A stretch of DNA of 54,448 bases from Candidatus Woesearchaeota archaeon (GTDB lineage Archaea > Nanobdellota > Nanobdellia > Woesearchaeales > UBA9642), in the NCBI GenBank assembly GCA_016928115.1, contig JAFGLI010000005.1:1-54448 (forward strand). Direction: 5' to 3'. A program made the translations under genes and the position numbers. Each line of letters opens with the position of its first letter. The stretch's first letter is position 1. Of the stretch, positions 8,125-16,253 are shown in pieces. Under the pieces are notes generated by a model. The model worked only from the letters and a program-made list of their open reading frames with translations, had not been told where the DNA came from and did not search any database.

Positions 8125-8199
8125 AGCGGGGTGGGGCAGCCAGGAGTGCCCGGAGGGCTCATAACCCTCAGGTCGGAGGTTCAAATCCTTTCCCCGCTA
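8125..8199 (+). tRNA. Initiator tRNA-Met (CAT)
   Basis: The acceptor AGCGGGG pairs with CCCCGCT, giving the A1-U72 pair of archaeal initiators. The anticodon loop is CTCATAA on a stem ending in three G-C pairs (GAGGG/CCCTC), the second initiator hallmark. The T-arm is GGAGG TTCAAAT CCTTT. It has no intron. A TATA-like TTAAAAAT lies about 30 nt upstream. Hairpins begin right at the discriminator base. Confidence 0.93.
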
Positions 8200-8306
8200 T
8201 CCTTTTAAAAAAGGATAGTTACTCAAATCCAAAGGATTTGTGAACTTCAAAAATCTTATAGATTTTTGTAAGGACCCAAAACTTAAGTTCGCAGCAAAGC
8301 TGCGAA
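8198..8306 (+). repeat. Run of four short perfect hairpins after initiator tRNA
   Basis: Four separate inverted repeats follow the tRNA: ATCCTTTT/AAAAGGAT (8199-8216), CAAATCC-AAA-GGATTTG (8224-8240), CAAAAATC-TTATA-GATTTTTG (8248-8268) and TTCGCAGC-AAA-GCTGCGAA (8288-8306). Stems are 7-8 perfect pairs with 2-5 nt loops and unrelated stem sequences. They could be terminators, processing signals or remains of small palindromic elements. No reading frame spans them. Confidence 0.7.
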
Positions 8307-8348
8307 TGAAAAAAATAATTTAAGATTAATTTAATTATTCTTAATAAG

Positions 8349-9296
8349 ATGAAACGAAAATTCAAACTTGATTCTGAGCTTGTATTGGCGCCAATGGAAG
8401 AATACACAGATATAGCATTCAGGTTATTATGTAAGGGATACGGAAGTGCTATGCAATTTACTGAAATGATATATCCTGAAGGTGTTCTGCATAATAATAA
8501 AAAAACCAGAAAGAGGCTTTTGACATCAGAAAAGGAAAAGCCGGTTATATTGCAATTATTTGGATCTGACCCTGAAAAGCTGTATGAAACAGCAATAAAG
8601 CAAAAAGACAAGTTTGATGGTGTTGACTTAAATCTGGGGTGTTCTGTGAAAAACATAATGGAAAACGGCTACGGCGCTGCTTTGCTGGATAAACCAAAAC
8701 AGGTTGAAAAGATAATCCTGAAACTGAAAACAATAAAAAACATGTGGGTAAGCGCCAAGATAAGACTGGGAATAAACAACAAAAAACAAGGCCTGAAAAT
8801 AGCAAGAATACTGGATGAATGTGATATTGATTTCATAACAGTCCACGGCAGGACAGCAGAGCAGAAGTTCTCAGGAAAAACAGACTTGAAGGCGATAAAA
8901 GAAATTGTAAAAAAAGTAAATATCCCTGTCATAGGAAATGGCGACATAAAAAAGCCTGAAGATGCTGAGAAGATGTTAAGATATACAGGATGTGACTATG
9001 TCATGGTGGGCAGGGAAGCACTGAAGAACCCCGTGATATTCAGGCAATGGAAAGAATACAGGGAAAAAAGAAATTATAAACAATTAACCTTAAATGATAA
9101 GAATGATATATTCACAAAATATCTAAAACTGGCTTTAAAATACAATATAGACTTTAAAAAAATAAAATGGCATATGCAGTATTTTTCAAAAGAGATGGAA
9201 AAAGGCTCTGAATTAAGGGAAAAAATAAACAAGGCTGATTCCCTAAAAAAATTACAGAAAATATGGTATTATTACTTAAAAAAACAAAAAACTTAA
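8349..9296 (+). CDS. dus: tRNA-dihydrouridine synthase
   Basis: This 315-aa flavoenzyme reduces uridine to dihydrouridine in the tRNA D-loop. The TIM-barrel markers of the Dus family are present: LAPMEEYTD at the N-terminus, GVDLNLGCSVKN with the catalytic Cys followed by NGYGAALL, VSAKIRLG, TVHGRTAEQKFSG, VIGNGDI and YVMVGREALKNP for FMN phosphate binding. The motif reads GCS where most members have GCP; the Cys is kept. The C-terminal helical tRNA-binding part (about 240-315) is present. It lies just downstream of the initiator tRNA and its hairpin cluster. Confidence 0.9.
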   Translation: MKRKFKLDSELVLAPMEEYTDIAFRLLCKGYGSAMQFTEMIYPEGVLHNNKKTRKRLLTSEKEKPVILQLFGSDPEKLYETAIKQKDKFDGVDLNLGCSVKNIMENGYGAALLDKPKQVEKIILKLKTIKNMWVSAKIRLGINNKKQGLKIARILDECDIDFITVHGRTAEQKFSGKTDLKAIKEIVKKVNIPVIGNGDIKKPEDAEKMLRYTGCDYVMVGREALKNPVIFRQWKEYREKRNYKQLTLNDKNDIFTKYLKLALKYNIDFKKIKWHMQYFSKEMEKGSELREKINKADSLKKLQKIWYYYLKKQKT

Positions 9297-9327
9297 ATAT
9301 CTTTTAACCCAGAAAAAATAATATAAG

Positions 9328-9528
9328 ATGAAATTTGGAAGAATGCTGGAGTTTTTTATTGTTGGCTTGGTCTTGGGAATTCTAGAGGATATAATTGCTA
9401 TAGGAGTTTCAACTGATGTTTCAATTACATGGAATACAATTGGCATTATAGGATTGGTTGCTTTGCCTTTTGCTGTATTCAGTGAATTGATTGTGGATAA
9501 ATTCAAGCTGTTTAATAATTCAGAATAA
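9328..9528 (+). CDS. Two-helix small membrane protein, 66 aa
   Basis: A short protein with two membrane segments (about 8-28, FFIVGLVLGILEDIIAIGV, and 35-54, TIGIIGLVALPFAVFSELI) and a charged C-terminal tail. The start follows the dus stop by about 30 nt and has a TATA-like TTAAATATC in that gap. The composition is clearly that of a membrane protein rather than chance frame. The family is not recognised. Confidence 0.55.
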   Translation: MKFGRMLEFFIVGLVLGILEDIIAIGVSTDVSITWNTIGIIGLVALPFAVFSELIVDKFKLFNNSE

Positions 9529-9599
9529 ATTATGTTCTGTTAATCAATATTGTCTGATTTATTTATGTAATACTTATTTATATGACACATGAAGAAATA

Positions 9600-9692
9600 A
9601 GCCCTTGCTGGGAATTGCACCCAGGACCTATGGATTTTTCTTTAATAATAATCAATACGAATCCATTGCTCTACTGGCTGAGCTACAAGGGC
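9600..9692 (-). tRNA. tRNA-Thr (CGT) with 20-nt intron
   Basis: Reading the minus strand: acceptor GCCCTTG/CAAGGGC, D-stem GCTC/GAGC, anticodon stem ATGGA/TCCAT with loop TTCGTA...A, T-arm CTGGG TGCAATT CCCAG and discriminator T, shared with the other tRNA-Thr here. The canonical intron lies between positions 37 and 38 (9636-9655) and is very AT-rich. The D-loop reads AGCCAGTA, so G18 is replaced by A, which is unusual. Confidence 0.85.
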
Positions 9693-9716
9693 ATTTATAG
9701 AAAAGAATATTTTTCT

Positions 9717-9872
9717 TTATTTAACTTTTTCCAAAATCTTGTCCCTTGTCTTTAAGCCGGACTGGCATTCACTGCAGACCAATATCCTCTTTTTTTTGTT
9801 TTTGATATAAGTGCCCCTTGGCTTTTTCAGAATCGTCGTTTCAATATTTTTCCCGCATATACTGCATTTCAT
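9717..9872 (-). CDS. 51-aa zinc-ribbon protein
   Basis: The protein begins MKCSICGKNIETTIL and contains VCSECQSGLKTRDKI, so two CxxC knuckles about 30 residues apart form a zinc ribbon with a Lys/Arg-rich linker. The start is directly after the TGA of the protease gene, and a perfect GGAGGT site lies inside the last codons of that gene, 6 nt before the ATG. That makes the gene convincing despite its size. It is translationally tied to the M50 protease; a nucleic-acid or protein adaptor role is possible. Confidence 0.7.
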   Translation of the reverse strand: MKCSICGKNIETTILKKPRGTYIKNKKKRILVCSECQSGLKTRDKILEKVK

Positions 9873-10469
9873 TCATATACCTCCAAGACTAAAACCTATT
9901 ATCAGCAGAATAAACCCCATAAAAACCATTGCCCCGTAAACCTTTGAACTCCATCTTAATATCTTTGCGCCATCCATTATGCCAAAAGGAATAAGGTTGA
10001 ATAAACCAAGCCATGTGTTAACCAGAAAACCGTATTTTGCCAGTTCCATTAAAAATCCGCTGCTTAAAAAAAGCAAAGGCAGGAACAAAACCGCAAATAT
10101 CAGATTCACAAGAGGCCCGGCCATGCTTATTTTTCCGTTCTGCTGCCTGTTAACCCTACCCATTATAATTACTGCGCCCGGGGCAGCAAAGACAAAACCG
10201 AAAAAAGACATGAACAAAGCCACCAGCAACATAGACATATTGGCCCTGAATTCAGCCCAGCAGTGATAATGCTGTGCTACAATCTTATGCCCCATTTCAT
10301 GCAGGATAAATCCAATACCGACGGCAACAGCACTTATTACAAGATAATGCCAGAATACAAAGTTTCCTCCATTAAGGACATTTGCAAAAGCAATAGTTAT
10401 AATAGCCCATGCTATGAATAAATCCTTCATTTCTGTTTCAGAGGTTAATATCCTTCTTTTCTTTATCAT
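9873..10469 (-). CDS. M50 (site-2 protease) family membrane metallopeptidase
   Basis: This is a 198-aa protein with about five or six membrane segments. The zinc motif HEMGH lies within one (FILHEMGHKIVAQ), and the third-ligand motif appears as NLIPFGIMDGAKIL, matching NPxPxxxxDG. Both are intact, so it should cleave transmembrane or membrane-proximal substrates. It has no PDZ or CBS domain, as in minimal archaeal forms. It is followed without a gap by the 51-aa zinc-ribbon gene. The substrate is unknown. Confidence 0.88.
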   Translation of the reverse strand: MIKKRRILTSETEMKDLFIAWAIITIAFANVLNGGNFVFWHYLVISAVAVGIGFILHEMGHKIVAQHYHCWAEFRANMSMLLVALFMSFFGFVFAAPGAVIIMGRVNRQQNGKISMAGPLVNLIFAVLFLPLLFLSSGFLMELAKYGFLVNTWLGLFNLIPFGIMDGAKILRWSSKVYGAMVFMGFILLIIGFSLGGI

Positions 10470-10553
10470 ATTAATAATAGTAGAATATAATTAATCTTTT
10501 TTAAATTTACCTGTTTAGACTTTACTACTTAAAAAGAGTAAGAAAACGAAAAT

Positions 10554-10561
10554 TTTATAAA
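10554..10561 (+). promoter_or_regulatory. TATA box of the 10604 gene
   Basis: TTTATAAA, 43 nt before the ATG. Transcription would start near 10580, leaving a leader of about 24 nt that holds AGGGGG about 8 nt before the ATG. This promoter therefore gives a leadered mRNA, unlike many neighbours. Confidence 0.5.
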
Positions 10562-10603
10562 TGAATTCCTTTTTATAGTTGATAATATTCAGGGGGAAAT
10601 AAA

Positions 10604-11350
10604 ATGAATCATAATGAAAATGAGCATAATGATAAAATCATGTTATCTTTGATTTTGACCACAGTAGCTATACTGGTGCTTTTAATATCAGACAACATAA
10701 TCCTGAAAGGTCTTCTTTTTGCAGGAATTATATTGCTGCAGTCAATGGTTCTTTACCATTTATTCAATAAAGAAAAGGATTTTTCATCTATTGAATGGTA
10801 TGTATTCGGATGTTTTATTTTTACATGTATTTTCCTGGCATTATATATCCTTACCCCTAACGGATTCAGAAGCCTTTTCGGGCTGCAGGTCATAATAATG
10901 GACTCACTAGGCATTATATTGTTTAATGTGCTGCCTGAAAATGAATACCTAAAGGAAACAGCAGTTCCTATGAAGGAAATAAAAATAGAAAAACCCAAAG
11001 CCCCTTCAAAAGAGGATGTATTCATGGACCTGATCAGGGAAGCAAGAGACCTTAAGATGAAGGAAGAGCAGAAAAAAATTGATGACATAACAAAACAGAC
11101 CAAAAGAATTGAGGATATTGGGAAGAAATTTGAGAAAATGATGAAAAAAAGAAAGAAAAGCAAAAAGAAAAAAGTAAAGAAAGAAACAAAGAAAGAAAAA
11201 TATTCTCTTATAGGAACAAAGAGCGGGAACAAATACCATAAGCCTGGATGCAGAATGCTGAAGAATGTACCTAAAAAAGAAATCATAAGATTCGAGGACA
11301 GGAAGCAGGCAAACAACAAAGGCTATACTAAATGTAAATTCTGCCAGTGA
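10604..11350 (+). CDS. Membrane protein with C-terminal Ada-like zinc domain
   Basis: This is a 248-aa protein. Four membrane segments fill the first 105 residues. A highly basic coiled-coil linker (about 125-200, with runs of Lys) follows, and then a 45-residue module reading GTKSGNKYHKPGCRML ... GYTKCKFC. The spacing of Cys and His, with the F-x-D/S-R-xx-A element, matches the metal-binding domain of Ada (PF02805), also found in stand-alone nucleases and membrane proteins. The domain would lie in the cytosol near the membrane and could bind DNA phosphates or other ligands; its function here is unknown. Confidence 0.7.
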   Translation: MNHNENEHNDKIMLSLILTTVAILVLLISDNIILKGLLFAGIILLQSMVLYHLFNKEKDFSSIEWYVFGCFIFTCIFLALYILTPNGFRSLFGLQVIIMDSLGIILFNVLPENEYLKETAVPMKEIKIEKPKAPSKEDVFMDLIREARDLKMKEEQKKIDDITKQTKRIEDIGKKFEKMMKKRKKSKKKKVKKETKKEKYSLIGTKSGNKYHKPGCRMLKNVPKKEIIRFEDRKQANNKGYTKCKFCQ

Positions 11351-11367
11351 TATTAATTTCAAAAACA

Positions 11368-11375
11368 TTTATAAA
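11368..11375 (+). promoter_or_regulatory. TATA box of the DHH gene
   Basis: TTTATAAA centred about 29 nt before the ATG at 11401, which fits a leaderless transcript. Confidence 0.55.
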
Positions 11376-11400
11376 TTCTTTTTTATAACCTTTAATATTT

Positions 11401-12429
11401 ATGATTCCCGAAAATAAAATAAAAGAGCTAAGAGCTGAACTGGAAAATTCTCACCGGCCTTTGTTTTTCTTTGATGATGATTCTGACGGCCTGGCTTCTT
11501 TTCTGTTATTCTACAGATTTATAAAAGAGGGAAAGGGCGTTATAACAAAAGACGGTCCAAAGATTGAGAAAAAATATGCAAGGAAAGTGGATGAATACAT
11601 GCCTGATAAGGTATTCATACTTGACAAGCCGATTGTTGAGCAGGATTTTATTGACAGCGTAAAACAGAAGATAATATGGCTTGACCATCATCCTGCTGTA
11701 AAAAGGAAGAATATTCATTATTATAATCCAAGACTATATGATAAAGATAACAATCTGCCCACTGCCTATTGGGCTTACAGAACTGTTGAGCAGGACTTAT
11801 GGATCGCCATGATTGGGATAGTTGGAGACTGGCAGCTTCCTGAAAAACCTGCAAAAGAATTCAGAACCGAATATCCTGACCTGCTTCCTGAAAATGTAAA
11901 AAAGCCCGAGGATGCACTTTTTAAAACAAAACTAGGGGAACTGATAAGAATAATATCATTCAACCTTAAAGGCACTATCAATGACTCTATGAAATCAGTA
12001 AAAGTAATGACAAGAATCAAAGAGCCTTATGAAATACTAAAACGAAAAACCCCTGCAGGGAAATACCTATACAAGAAATATCTCGGGGAAAATAAAAAAT
12101 ATCAGAAACTAATGAAAAAGGTAAAAATAACAAAAGACAAAATCTTATTCTTTTTTTATAAAAGTATAAATAATTCATTTACAGGGGATTTAAGCAATGA
12201 GTTATTATACAGGCATCCTGACAAGATAATATTTATAGCAAGGGAAGTCAACGACAGGGTTCAGTGCTCCCTGAGGTCAAAAAAAATAAAACTGCCTGAA
12301 ATCATAGAAAAATCTCTTGTAAATATTAACGGCTACGGCGGTGGGCATGACCATGCCTGCGGCGCCTCCATAAGCAGGGATGATTTTGATAAATTCCTGA
12401 ATAATTTCAGGAAATTTCTAAAAAATTAA
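11401..12429 (+). CDS. DHH family phosphoesterase (RecJ-like)
   Basis: This is a 342-aa protein. The N-terminal domain has the metal motifs DDDSDGLAS, then IIWLDHHP (the DHH motif) and GIVGDW. The C-terminal DHHA1 domain ends with NINGYGGGHDHACGAS, the substrate-binding GGGH motif. The length is that of compact archaeal RecJ-like or nano-RNase-like proteins, shorter than the GINS-associated GAN nuclease. It should hydrolyse single-stranded nucleic acid or short oligonucleotides in a Mn2+-dependent way. It is upstream of the aIF5B gene but separated by 80 nt with its own TATA-like sequence. Confidence 0.85.
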   Translation: MIPENKIKELRAELENSHRPLFFFDDDSDGLASFLLFYRFIKEGKGVITKDGPKIEKKYARKVDEYMPDKVFILDKPIVEQDFIDSVKQKIIWLDHHPAVKRKNIHYYNPRLYDKDNNLPTAYWAYRTVEQDLWIAMIGIVGDWQLPEKPAKEFRTEYPDLLPENVKKPEDALFKTKLGELIRIISFNLKGTINDSMKSVKVMTRIKEPYEILKRKTPAGKYLYKKYLGENKKYQKLMKKVKITKDKILFFFYKSINNSFTGDLSNELLYRHPDKIIFIAREVNDRVQCSLRSKKIKLPEIIEKSLVNINGYGGGHDHACGASISRDDFDKFLNNFRKFLKN

Positions 12430-12509
12430 TGAAAATAAAATTCACAATGTTTTGAGTTAATATATAATCCAGTAGATTTAAAAATAACAGTTTTTTCTAT
12501 ATCTGTAAA

Positions 12510-14273
12510 ATGCCAATCAGATCTCCGATTGTCTCAGTACTGGGGCATGTAGACCATGGAAAGAGCAGCATCCTTGACTCAATTAGAGGCAGCTGTATAA
12601 TTGACAGGGAGGCAGGCAAGATAACCCAGGCAATAGGAGCTTCTATATTGCCTATAGAAACAATAAAAGAAGGATGCAAAAAATTCATACAGGACCCTGA
12701 AAAGATAAAAATCCCCGGCTTGTTGTTTATAGATACGCCAGGACATTCTGCTTTTACAACCCTTAGGAAGAGAGGAGGTTCTTTAGCAGACATAGCTATT
12801 TTGGTTATAGATATAAACGAGGGCATAATGCCACAGACAGAGGAATCAATTAATATATTGCTCCAGAACAAGACTCCTTTCGTCATAGCACTGAACAAAC
12901 TGGACTTAGTTCACGGATTCCAGCAAAAAGAGGAGCATTCTGTACTGAAAATAATAGAAAGCCAGTTTAATGAAGTTAAGAATGACATAGAAGGCAAGAT
13001 TTATGATATTGTAGGCAAATTATATGATAAATTTAAGATAGAAGCGGATTTCTTCAATAGGATTGACTTCACAAAAAAAGTGGCCATTGTACCGTGCTCT
13101 GCAAAAACAAAAATAGGGCTGCCTGAGCTGATGATGGTTATTATCGGATTGTCCCAGAAATACTTAAAGGATTCACTTGAGATACACCCTGAGGAAAAGG
13201 CAAAAGGGACTATTCTTGAGGTAAAGGAAATAAAAGGGCATGGCTGCTGCATTGATACAATAATCTATGACGGAATACTGAATGTTGATGACAACATAAT
13301 GATAGCAGGCCTTGATAATGTCATCGAAACCAAAGTGAGGGCTTTGTTAAAGCCTAAGGCATTGAATGAGATTATGGACAGAAAAAGCAAGTTTGACTCT
13401 GTTGACAGCGCTGAAGCGGCAACTGCATTAAGGATAAGTGCTCCGGGCATGGAAAAGGTCCTTTCAGGAATGCCATTTATGGCTTTTGATGAAAAGGACA
13501 GGGAAAAAACAGAAAAAGAGCTGAGGGAGCAGGTTGAGGAGGTTATTATAGATACTGACAAGTCGGGCGTTGTTGTGAAAACTGACAGCTTAGGCTCTTT
13601 GGAGGCAATGATAACCATACTGAAAGAAAATAATATTTTGATTAAAAAGGCTTCAATCGGGAATATAAGCAAGAAGGACTTTGCAGAGGCAGAGAGCAAT
13701 TATGAGCAGAACCCACTTGACTCTGTTATTCTGGGATTCAATGTCAAGGACTGCAGTGAAACAAGCGATGAGAAAGTAAAAATTATTATCGGGGACATAA
13801 TCTATAAGATTGTCGAGGACCTTGAGGAATGGAAAACGCAGAAAATAAAGGAAAAAGAGTCTATGGAAAAAAAGGGCCTTGAAAAGCCTTTCAAGATACA
13901 GTTTTTAAGGAATACTACATTCAGAAAAAGTCATCCTGCAATAATAGGTGTGGATGTTCTGGAAGGGACGCTTGTAAAAGGAATGTCTCTTATGAATGAA
14001 GAAGGAAAATTATATAATACAACAATCAAAAGCCTACAGGAGAAAAACAAGTCAGTTGAAGAAGCCCCTGCAGGAAAACAGGTGGCTGTATCCCTGCCCG
14101 ATATGACTGTAGGAAGGCAGATACATGAAGAAGATATATTTTATTCTTTCATTGATGAAAAAACCTTCAGGAAACTAAAGGAGAAATCAGATTACCTGAA
14201 TGATTCTGAAAAAAATGTTCTTAGAAAAATAGCAAAAATAATGAGAAAGAACAATCCTGTTTGGGGGGTTTAA
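12510..14273 (+). CDS. infB: Translation initiation factor aIF5B
   Basis: This 587-aa GTPase promotes ribosomal subunit joining. G-domain motifs are complete: GHVDHGKSS (G1), DTPGH (G3), NKLD (G4) and CSAKT (G5), followed by domain II, the alpha/beta/alpha domain III (KTDSLGSLEAMI) and the C-terminal domain IV that binds initiator tRNA. The length equals the archaeal core without the long eukaryotic N-terminal extension. The initiator tRNA is 4 kb away on the same strand. The start MPIRSPIVSVLGHVDHGK is the usual one. Confidence 0.96.
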   Translation: MPIRSPIVSVLGHVDHGKSSILDSIRGSCIIDREAGKITQAIGASILPIETIKEGCKKFIQDPEKIKIPGLLFIDTPGHSAFTTLRKRGGSLADIAILVIDINEGIMPQTEESINILLQNKTPFVIALNKLDLVHGFQQKEEHSVLKIIESQFNEVKNDIEGKIYDIVGKLYDKFKIEADFFNRIDFTKKVAIVPCSAKTKIGLPELMMVIIGLSQKYLKDSLEIHPEEKAKGTILEVKEIKGHGCCIDTIIYDGILNVDDNIMIAGLDNVIETKVRALLKPKALNEIMDRKSKFDSVDSAEAATALRISAPGMEKVLSGMPFMAFDEKDREKTEKELREQVEEVIIDTDKSGVVVKTDSLGSLEAMITILKENNILIKKASIGNISKKDFAEAESNYEQNPLDSVILGFNVKDCSETSDEKVKIIIGDIIYKIVEDLEEWKTQKIKEKESMEKKGLEKPFKIQFLRNTTFRKSHPAIIGVDVLEGTLVKGMSLMNEEGKLYNTTIKSLQEKNKSVEEAPAGKQVAVSLPDMTVGRQIHEEDIFYSFIDEKTFRKLKEKSDYLNDSEKNVLRKIAKIMRKNNPVWGV

Positions 14274-14277
14274 TTAT

Positions 14278-15132
14278 TTATTTAGAATTGTAATTTATTT
14301 CTCTTTTAAATGCATCATACATAAAAGAAGCTTCTTTATTCACATTCAAATCATTCACTTCTTCCAAATATTTCTTCATATTTTGTATTGAATTTGTGGA
14401 CCTTCTTACTAAAGCCTGTAATGGAGGATATCTCAATTTTTTATTTTCAACAGAAAGCACAGATATATCATGAGCATAAGCACCGCCAATCATAAAGAAA
14501 GCATGTCTGTCCCACCATTTATTTTTTGGAAAATTAGCCACAATCAAATCATAAGTTGCTATTTTTTTAAAATCCTCATGTGTATCTTCAGATTTTTTGA
14601 TAAATTCTTTCCGGGGTTGTTTTTCACTAAGTTCATCTATAATGTCTGATAACTCCCCGCTAATTTCTCCACAAAAATATACTTTTTTCACAGGGATAAT
14701 TCCCTGACTATTTACAGGATATTTGCTCTTAATCTTCTTTTTTGGTTTGTTTGTTAATTCAAAACCATTGTTTAAAAAATTAATAGCTTTTTCAGAATCT
14801 GTAAAATATTTGTCAGCCACTTTTCTCAATAAAACATCTTCTTTTTTATGTCCGTCTTCTTCATCCACAATAATTATATAATTTCCATGTGCATAAGAAG
14901 CTCCTATTTCAGCATAAGTGGCTGTTCCTCTGTCTTTGTTTTTAGGAAAAACTGCTAACAAAACAGGACAGTTTTCTGCTGCGTTCATATCATCAATAAC
15001 TAGCTTTGCTATACACGACTGCCTGTGGTTTCTGGGGTCACGTAATGGATATTCAGGCAATGCTTCAATTAATTTATCCCTGAAACCATAAAAAGAGCCT
15101 ACTAAATATATTTCTGGTTTAATTTCCCCCAT
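14278..15132 (-). CDS. Tandem nucleoside 2-deoxyribosyltransferase-like protein
   Basis: This 284-aa protein is built from two similar halves. The first (1-120) begins EIYLVGSF and has DPRNHRQS, DMNAAE and RGTATYAEIGASYAHG with the Glu expected to be the catalytic nucleophile. The second (about 145-260) begins VYFCGEIS and has DLIVANFPKN and DRHAFFMIGGAYAHD, where Met replaces that Glu. One active and one degenerate domain are therefore predicted. Relatives handle deoxynucleoside bases or nucleotide signals; the substrate here is unknown. A GGGGGT ribosome site and a structured leader precede the start. Confidence 0.65.
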   Translation of the reverse strand: MGEIKPEIYLVGSFYGFRDKLIEALPEYPLRDPRNHRQSCIAKLVIDDMNAAENCPVLLAVFPKNKDRGTATYAEIGASYAHGNYIIIVDEEDGHKKEDVLLRKVADKYFTDSEKAINFLNNGFELTNKPKKKIKSKYPVNSQGIIPVKKVYFCGEISGELSDIIDELSEKQPRKEFIKKSEDTHEDFKKIATYDLIVANFPKNKWWDRHAFFMIGGAYAHDISVLSVENKKLRYPPLQALVRRSTNSIQNMKKYLEEVNDLNVNKEASFMYDAFKREINYNSK

Positions 15133-15135
15133 TTT

Positions 15136-15225
15136 TTACCCCCATAATACCTAAGAAAAATCTTAGGGTGAATAAAATCTATTAACTCACCCTTTTTTAT
15201 TAAAAAAAATAAAATAGTTTATAAA
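15136..15225 (-). promoter_or_regulatory. Promoter and structured 5' leader with overlapping hairpins
   Basis: The minus-strand TATA box TTTATAAA (15218-15225) predicts transcription from about 15195. The leader of about 60 nt starts with GGGTGA (15192-15187) pairing with TCACCC (15171-15166), then CCTAAGA-TTTT-TCTTAGG (15167-15150), then a GGGGGT site before the ATG at 15132. The two stems share two bases (15166-15167), so they cannot both form fully. A switch-like control is possible but not shown. Confidence 0.45.
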
Positions 15226-15259
15226 TTTTTTTATAAAGGAAAAAATATATTTTGATTAT

Positions 15260-15676
15260 TCATTTAAAAGGATAAATCTTTCCTGTTTCTTTGTAATATT
15301 TAATTGTTTTTATTAAATTTATAATTATTAAAGATATCATTACTATTAAAACCAAGAATACTAATTTATTATACTGCAATGCTCCTGAAAAATCACCCTT
15401 CAGCAATCTTGTCATAGCATGACTCATGCCGCAGGCAGGGCATTTACAATCAGCAAATATGCCTGAAGCAGGACAGTTGCCCCTTAAAATAAAAGGAATT
15501 ATAAAATTTCTGAATATACACATATCAGGCATAATGTCTAAATAATAAGTAGGAAGAAAACCTAAAAATAATAAAATAAAAACAAAATTAATCAGTCTGA
15601 CTTGTGGATTACCAAAACTGATTAAGTCTAAAAAAACTTTTTTTAGTTTGTTTATGGTCTTTATGAGCTGACCCAT
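15260..15676 (-). CDS. DUF2752 family membrane protein
   Basis: This is a 138-aa protein. It has about three membrane segments, with the DUF2752 signature CKCPACGMSHAMTRLLKGDFSGAL between the first and second. The paired cysteines and the following (T/S)R helix define the family, whose function is not established. The ATG lies within the last codons of the TM2 gene, overlapping it by 16 nt, so the two are co-translated. Confidence 0.85.
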   Translation of the reverse strand: MGQLIKTINKLKKVFLDLISFGNPQVRLINFVFILLFLGFLPTYYLDIMPDMCIFRNFIIPFILRGNCPASGIFADCKCPACGMSHAMTRLLKGDFSGALQYNKLVFLVLIVMISLIIINLIKTIKYYKETGKIYPFK

Positions 15677-15870
15677 TCTATGTTTTCAAATTCATGTTTG
15701 GTAGCAATCAGGATAAGGTCTACTAACCACCAGATACCACAACCACCCAAAGTAATAAGCTTTAATATACCTAATCCAATATGACCCATAATAAACCTGT
15801 CAACCCCGAGTTGACCGAATAAGATAGACATTACCAGGGTCAAAACCCAGTTTACTTTCTTTTTTGCCAA
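15661..15870 (-). CDS. TM2-domain membrane protein, TTG start
   Basis: This is a 69-aa protein. Two membrane segments flank the TM2 signature: FGQLGVDRFIMGHIGLGILKL followed by GGCGIWWLVDLILI. TM2 proteins occur widely and often have only this domain. The TTG at 15870 is preferred because GAGGTGAT lies at the right distance before it, whereas the ATGs at 15879 and 15876 are inside that site. It overlaps the DUF2752 gene by 16 nt. Confidence 0.85.
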   Translation of the reverse strand: MAKKKVNWVLTLVMSILFGQLGVDRFIMGHIGLGILKLITLGGCGIWWLVDLILIATKHEFENIEWVSS

Positions 15871-15923
15871 AATCATCACCTCAAAATTTTAAATTTAATA
15901 AAAATAAAAAATTTATTCAAAAC

Positions 15924-16253
15924 CTAAAAATCCCATTTCTCTGCATATTTGCCTATTACTGGTAAAGGTTCTTGCTTATCAGTCAAGGAATTAATTATTC
16001 CTATAATCCATAATACAAACACCAATATCCATAAAACAGCACCTATTAATGCTCCAAGGAAAGGAATATATCCCAAAATTGTAGCTATAATCCCCATAGC
16101 TATCCATGCTATAAACAGAATTAGTCCCTGCTTAGCATGGTAAAGGCTGAATTTGCCTCTTTCTTTTTTTGTCAGCAATACTATAACTACTCCTATTATA
16201 GATATTAAATAACAAAGCAATGCGAAAATCTTTTCTTCATCTTTTTTTGCCAA
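15924..16253 (-). CDS. DUF4870 (Tic20-like) membrane protein, TTG start
   Basis: This is a 109-aa protein. It has three or four membrane segments and the family pattern FALLCYLISIIGVVIVLL, YHAKQGLILFIAW and IIGIINSLTDKQEPLPVIG. The start is TTG at 16253 with GGGGTGAT just before it. The initiation region matches that of the TM2 gene almost base for base (GGTGAT, four bases, TTG GCA AAA AA). It lies 53 nt upstream of the TM2 gene, probably in the same operon. The function of the family is unknown. Confidence 0.8.
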   Translation of the reverse strand: MAKKDEEKIFALLCYLISIIGVVIVLLTKKERGKFSLYHAKQGLILFIAWIAMGIIATILGYIPFLGALIGAVLWILVFVLWIIGIINSLTDKQEPLPVIGKYAEKWDF

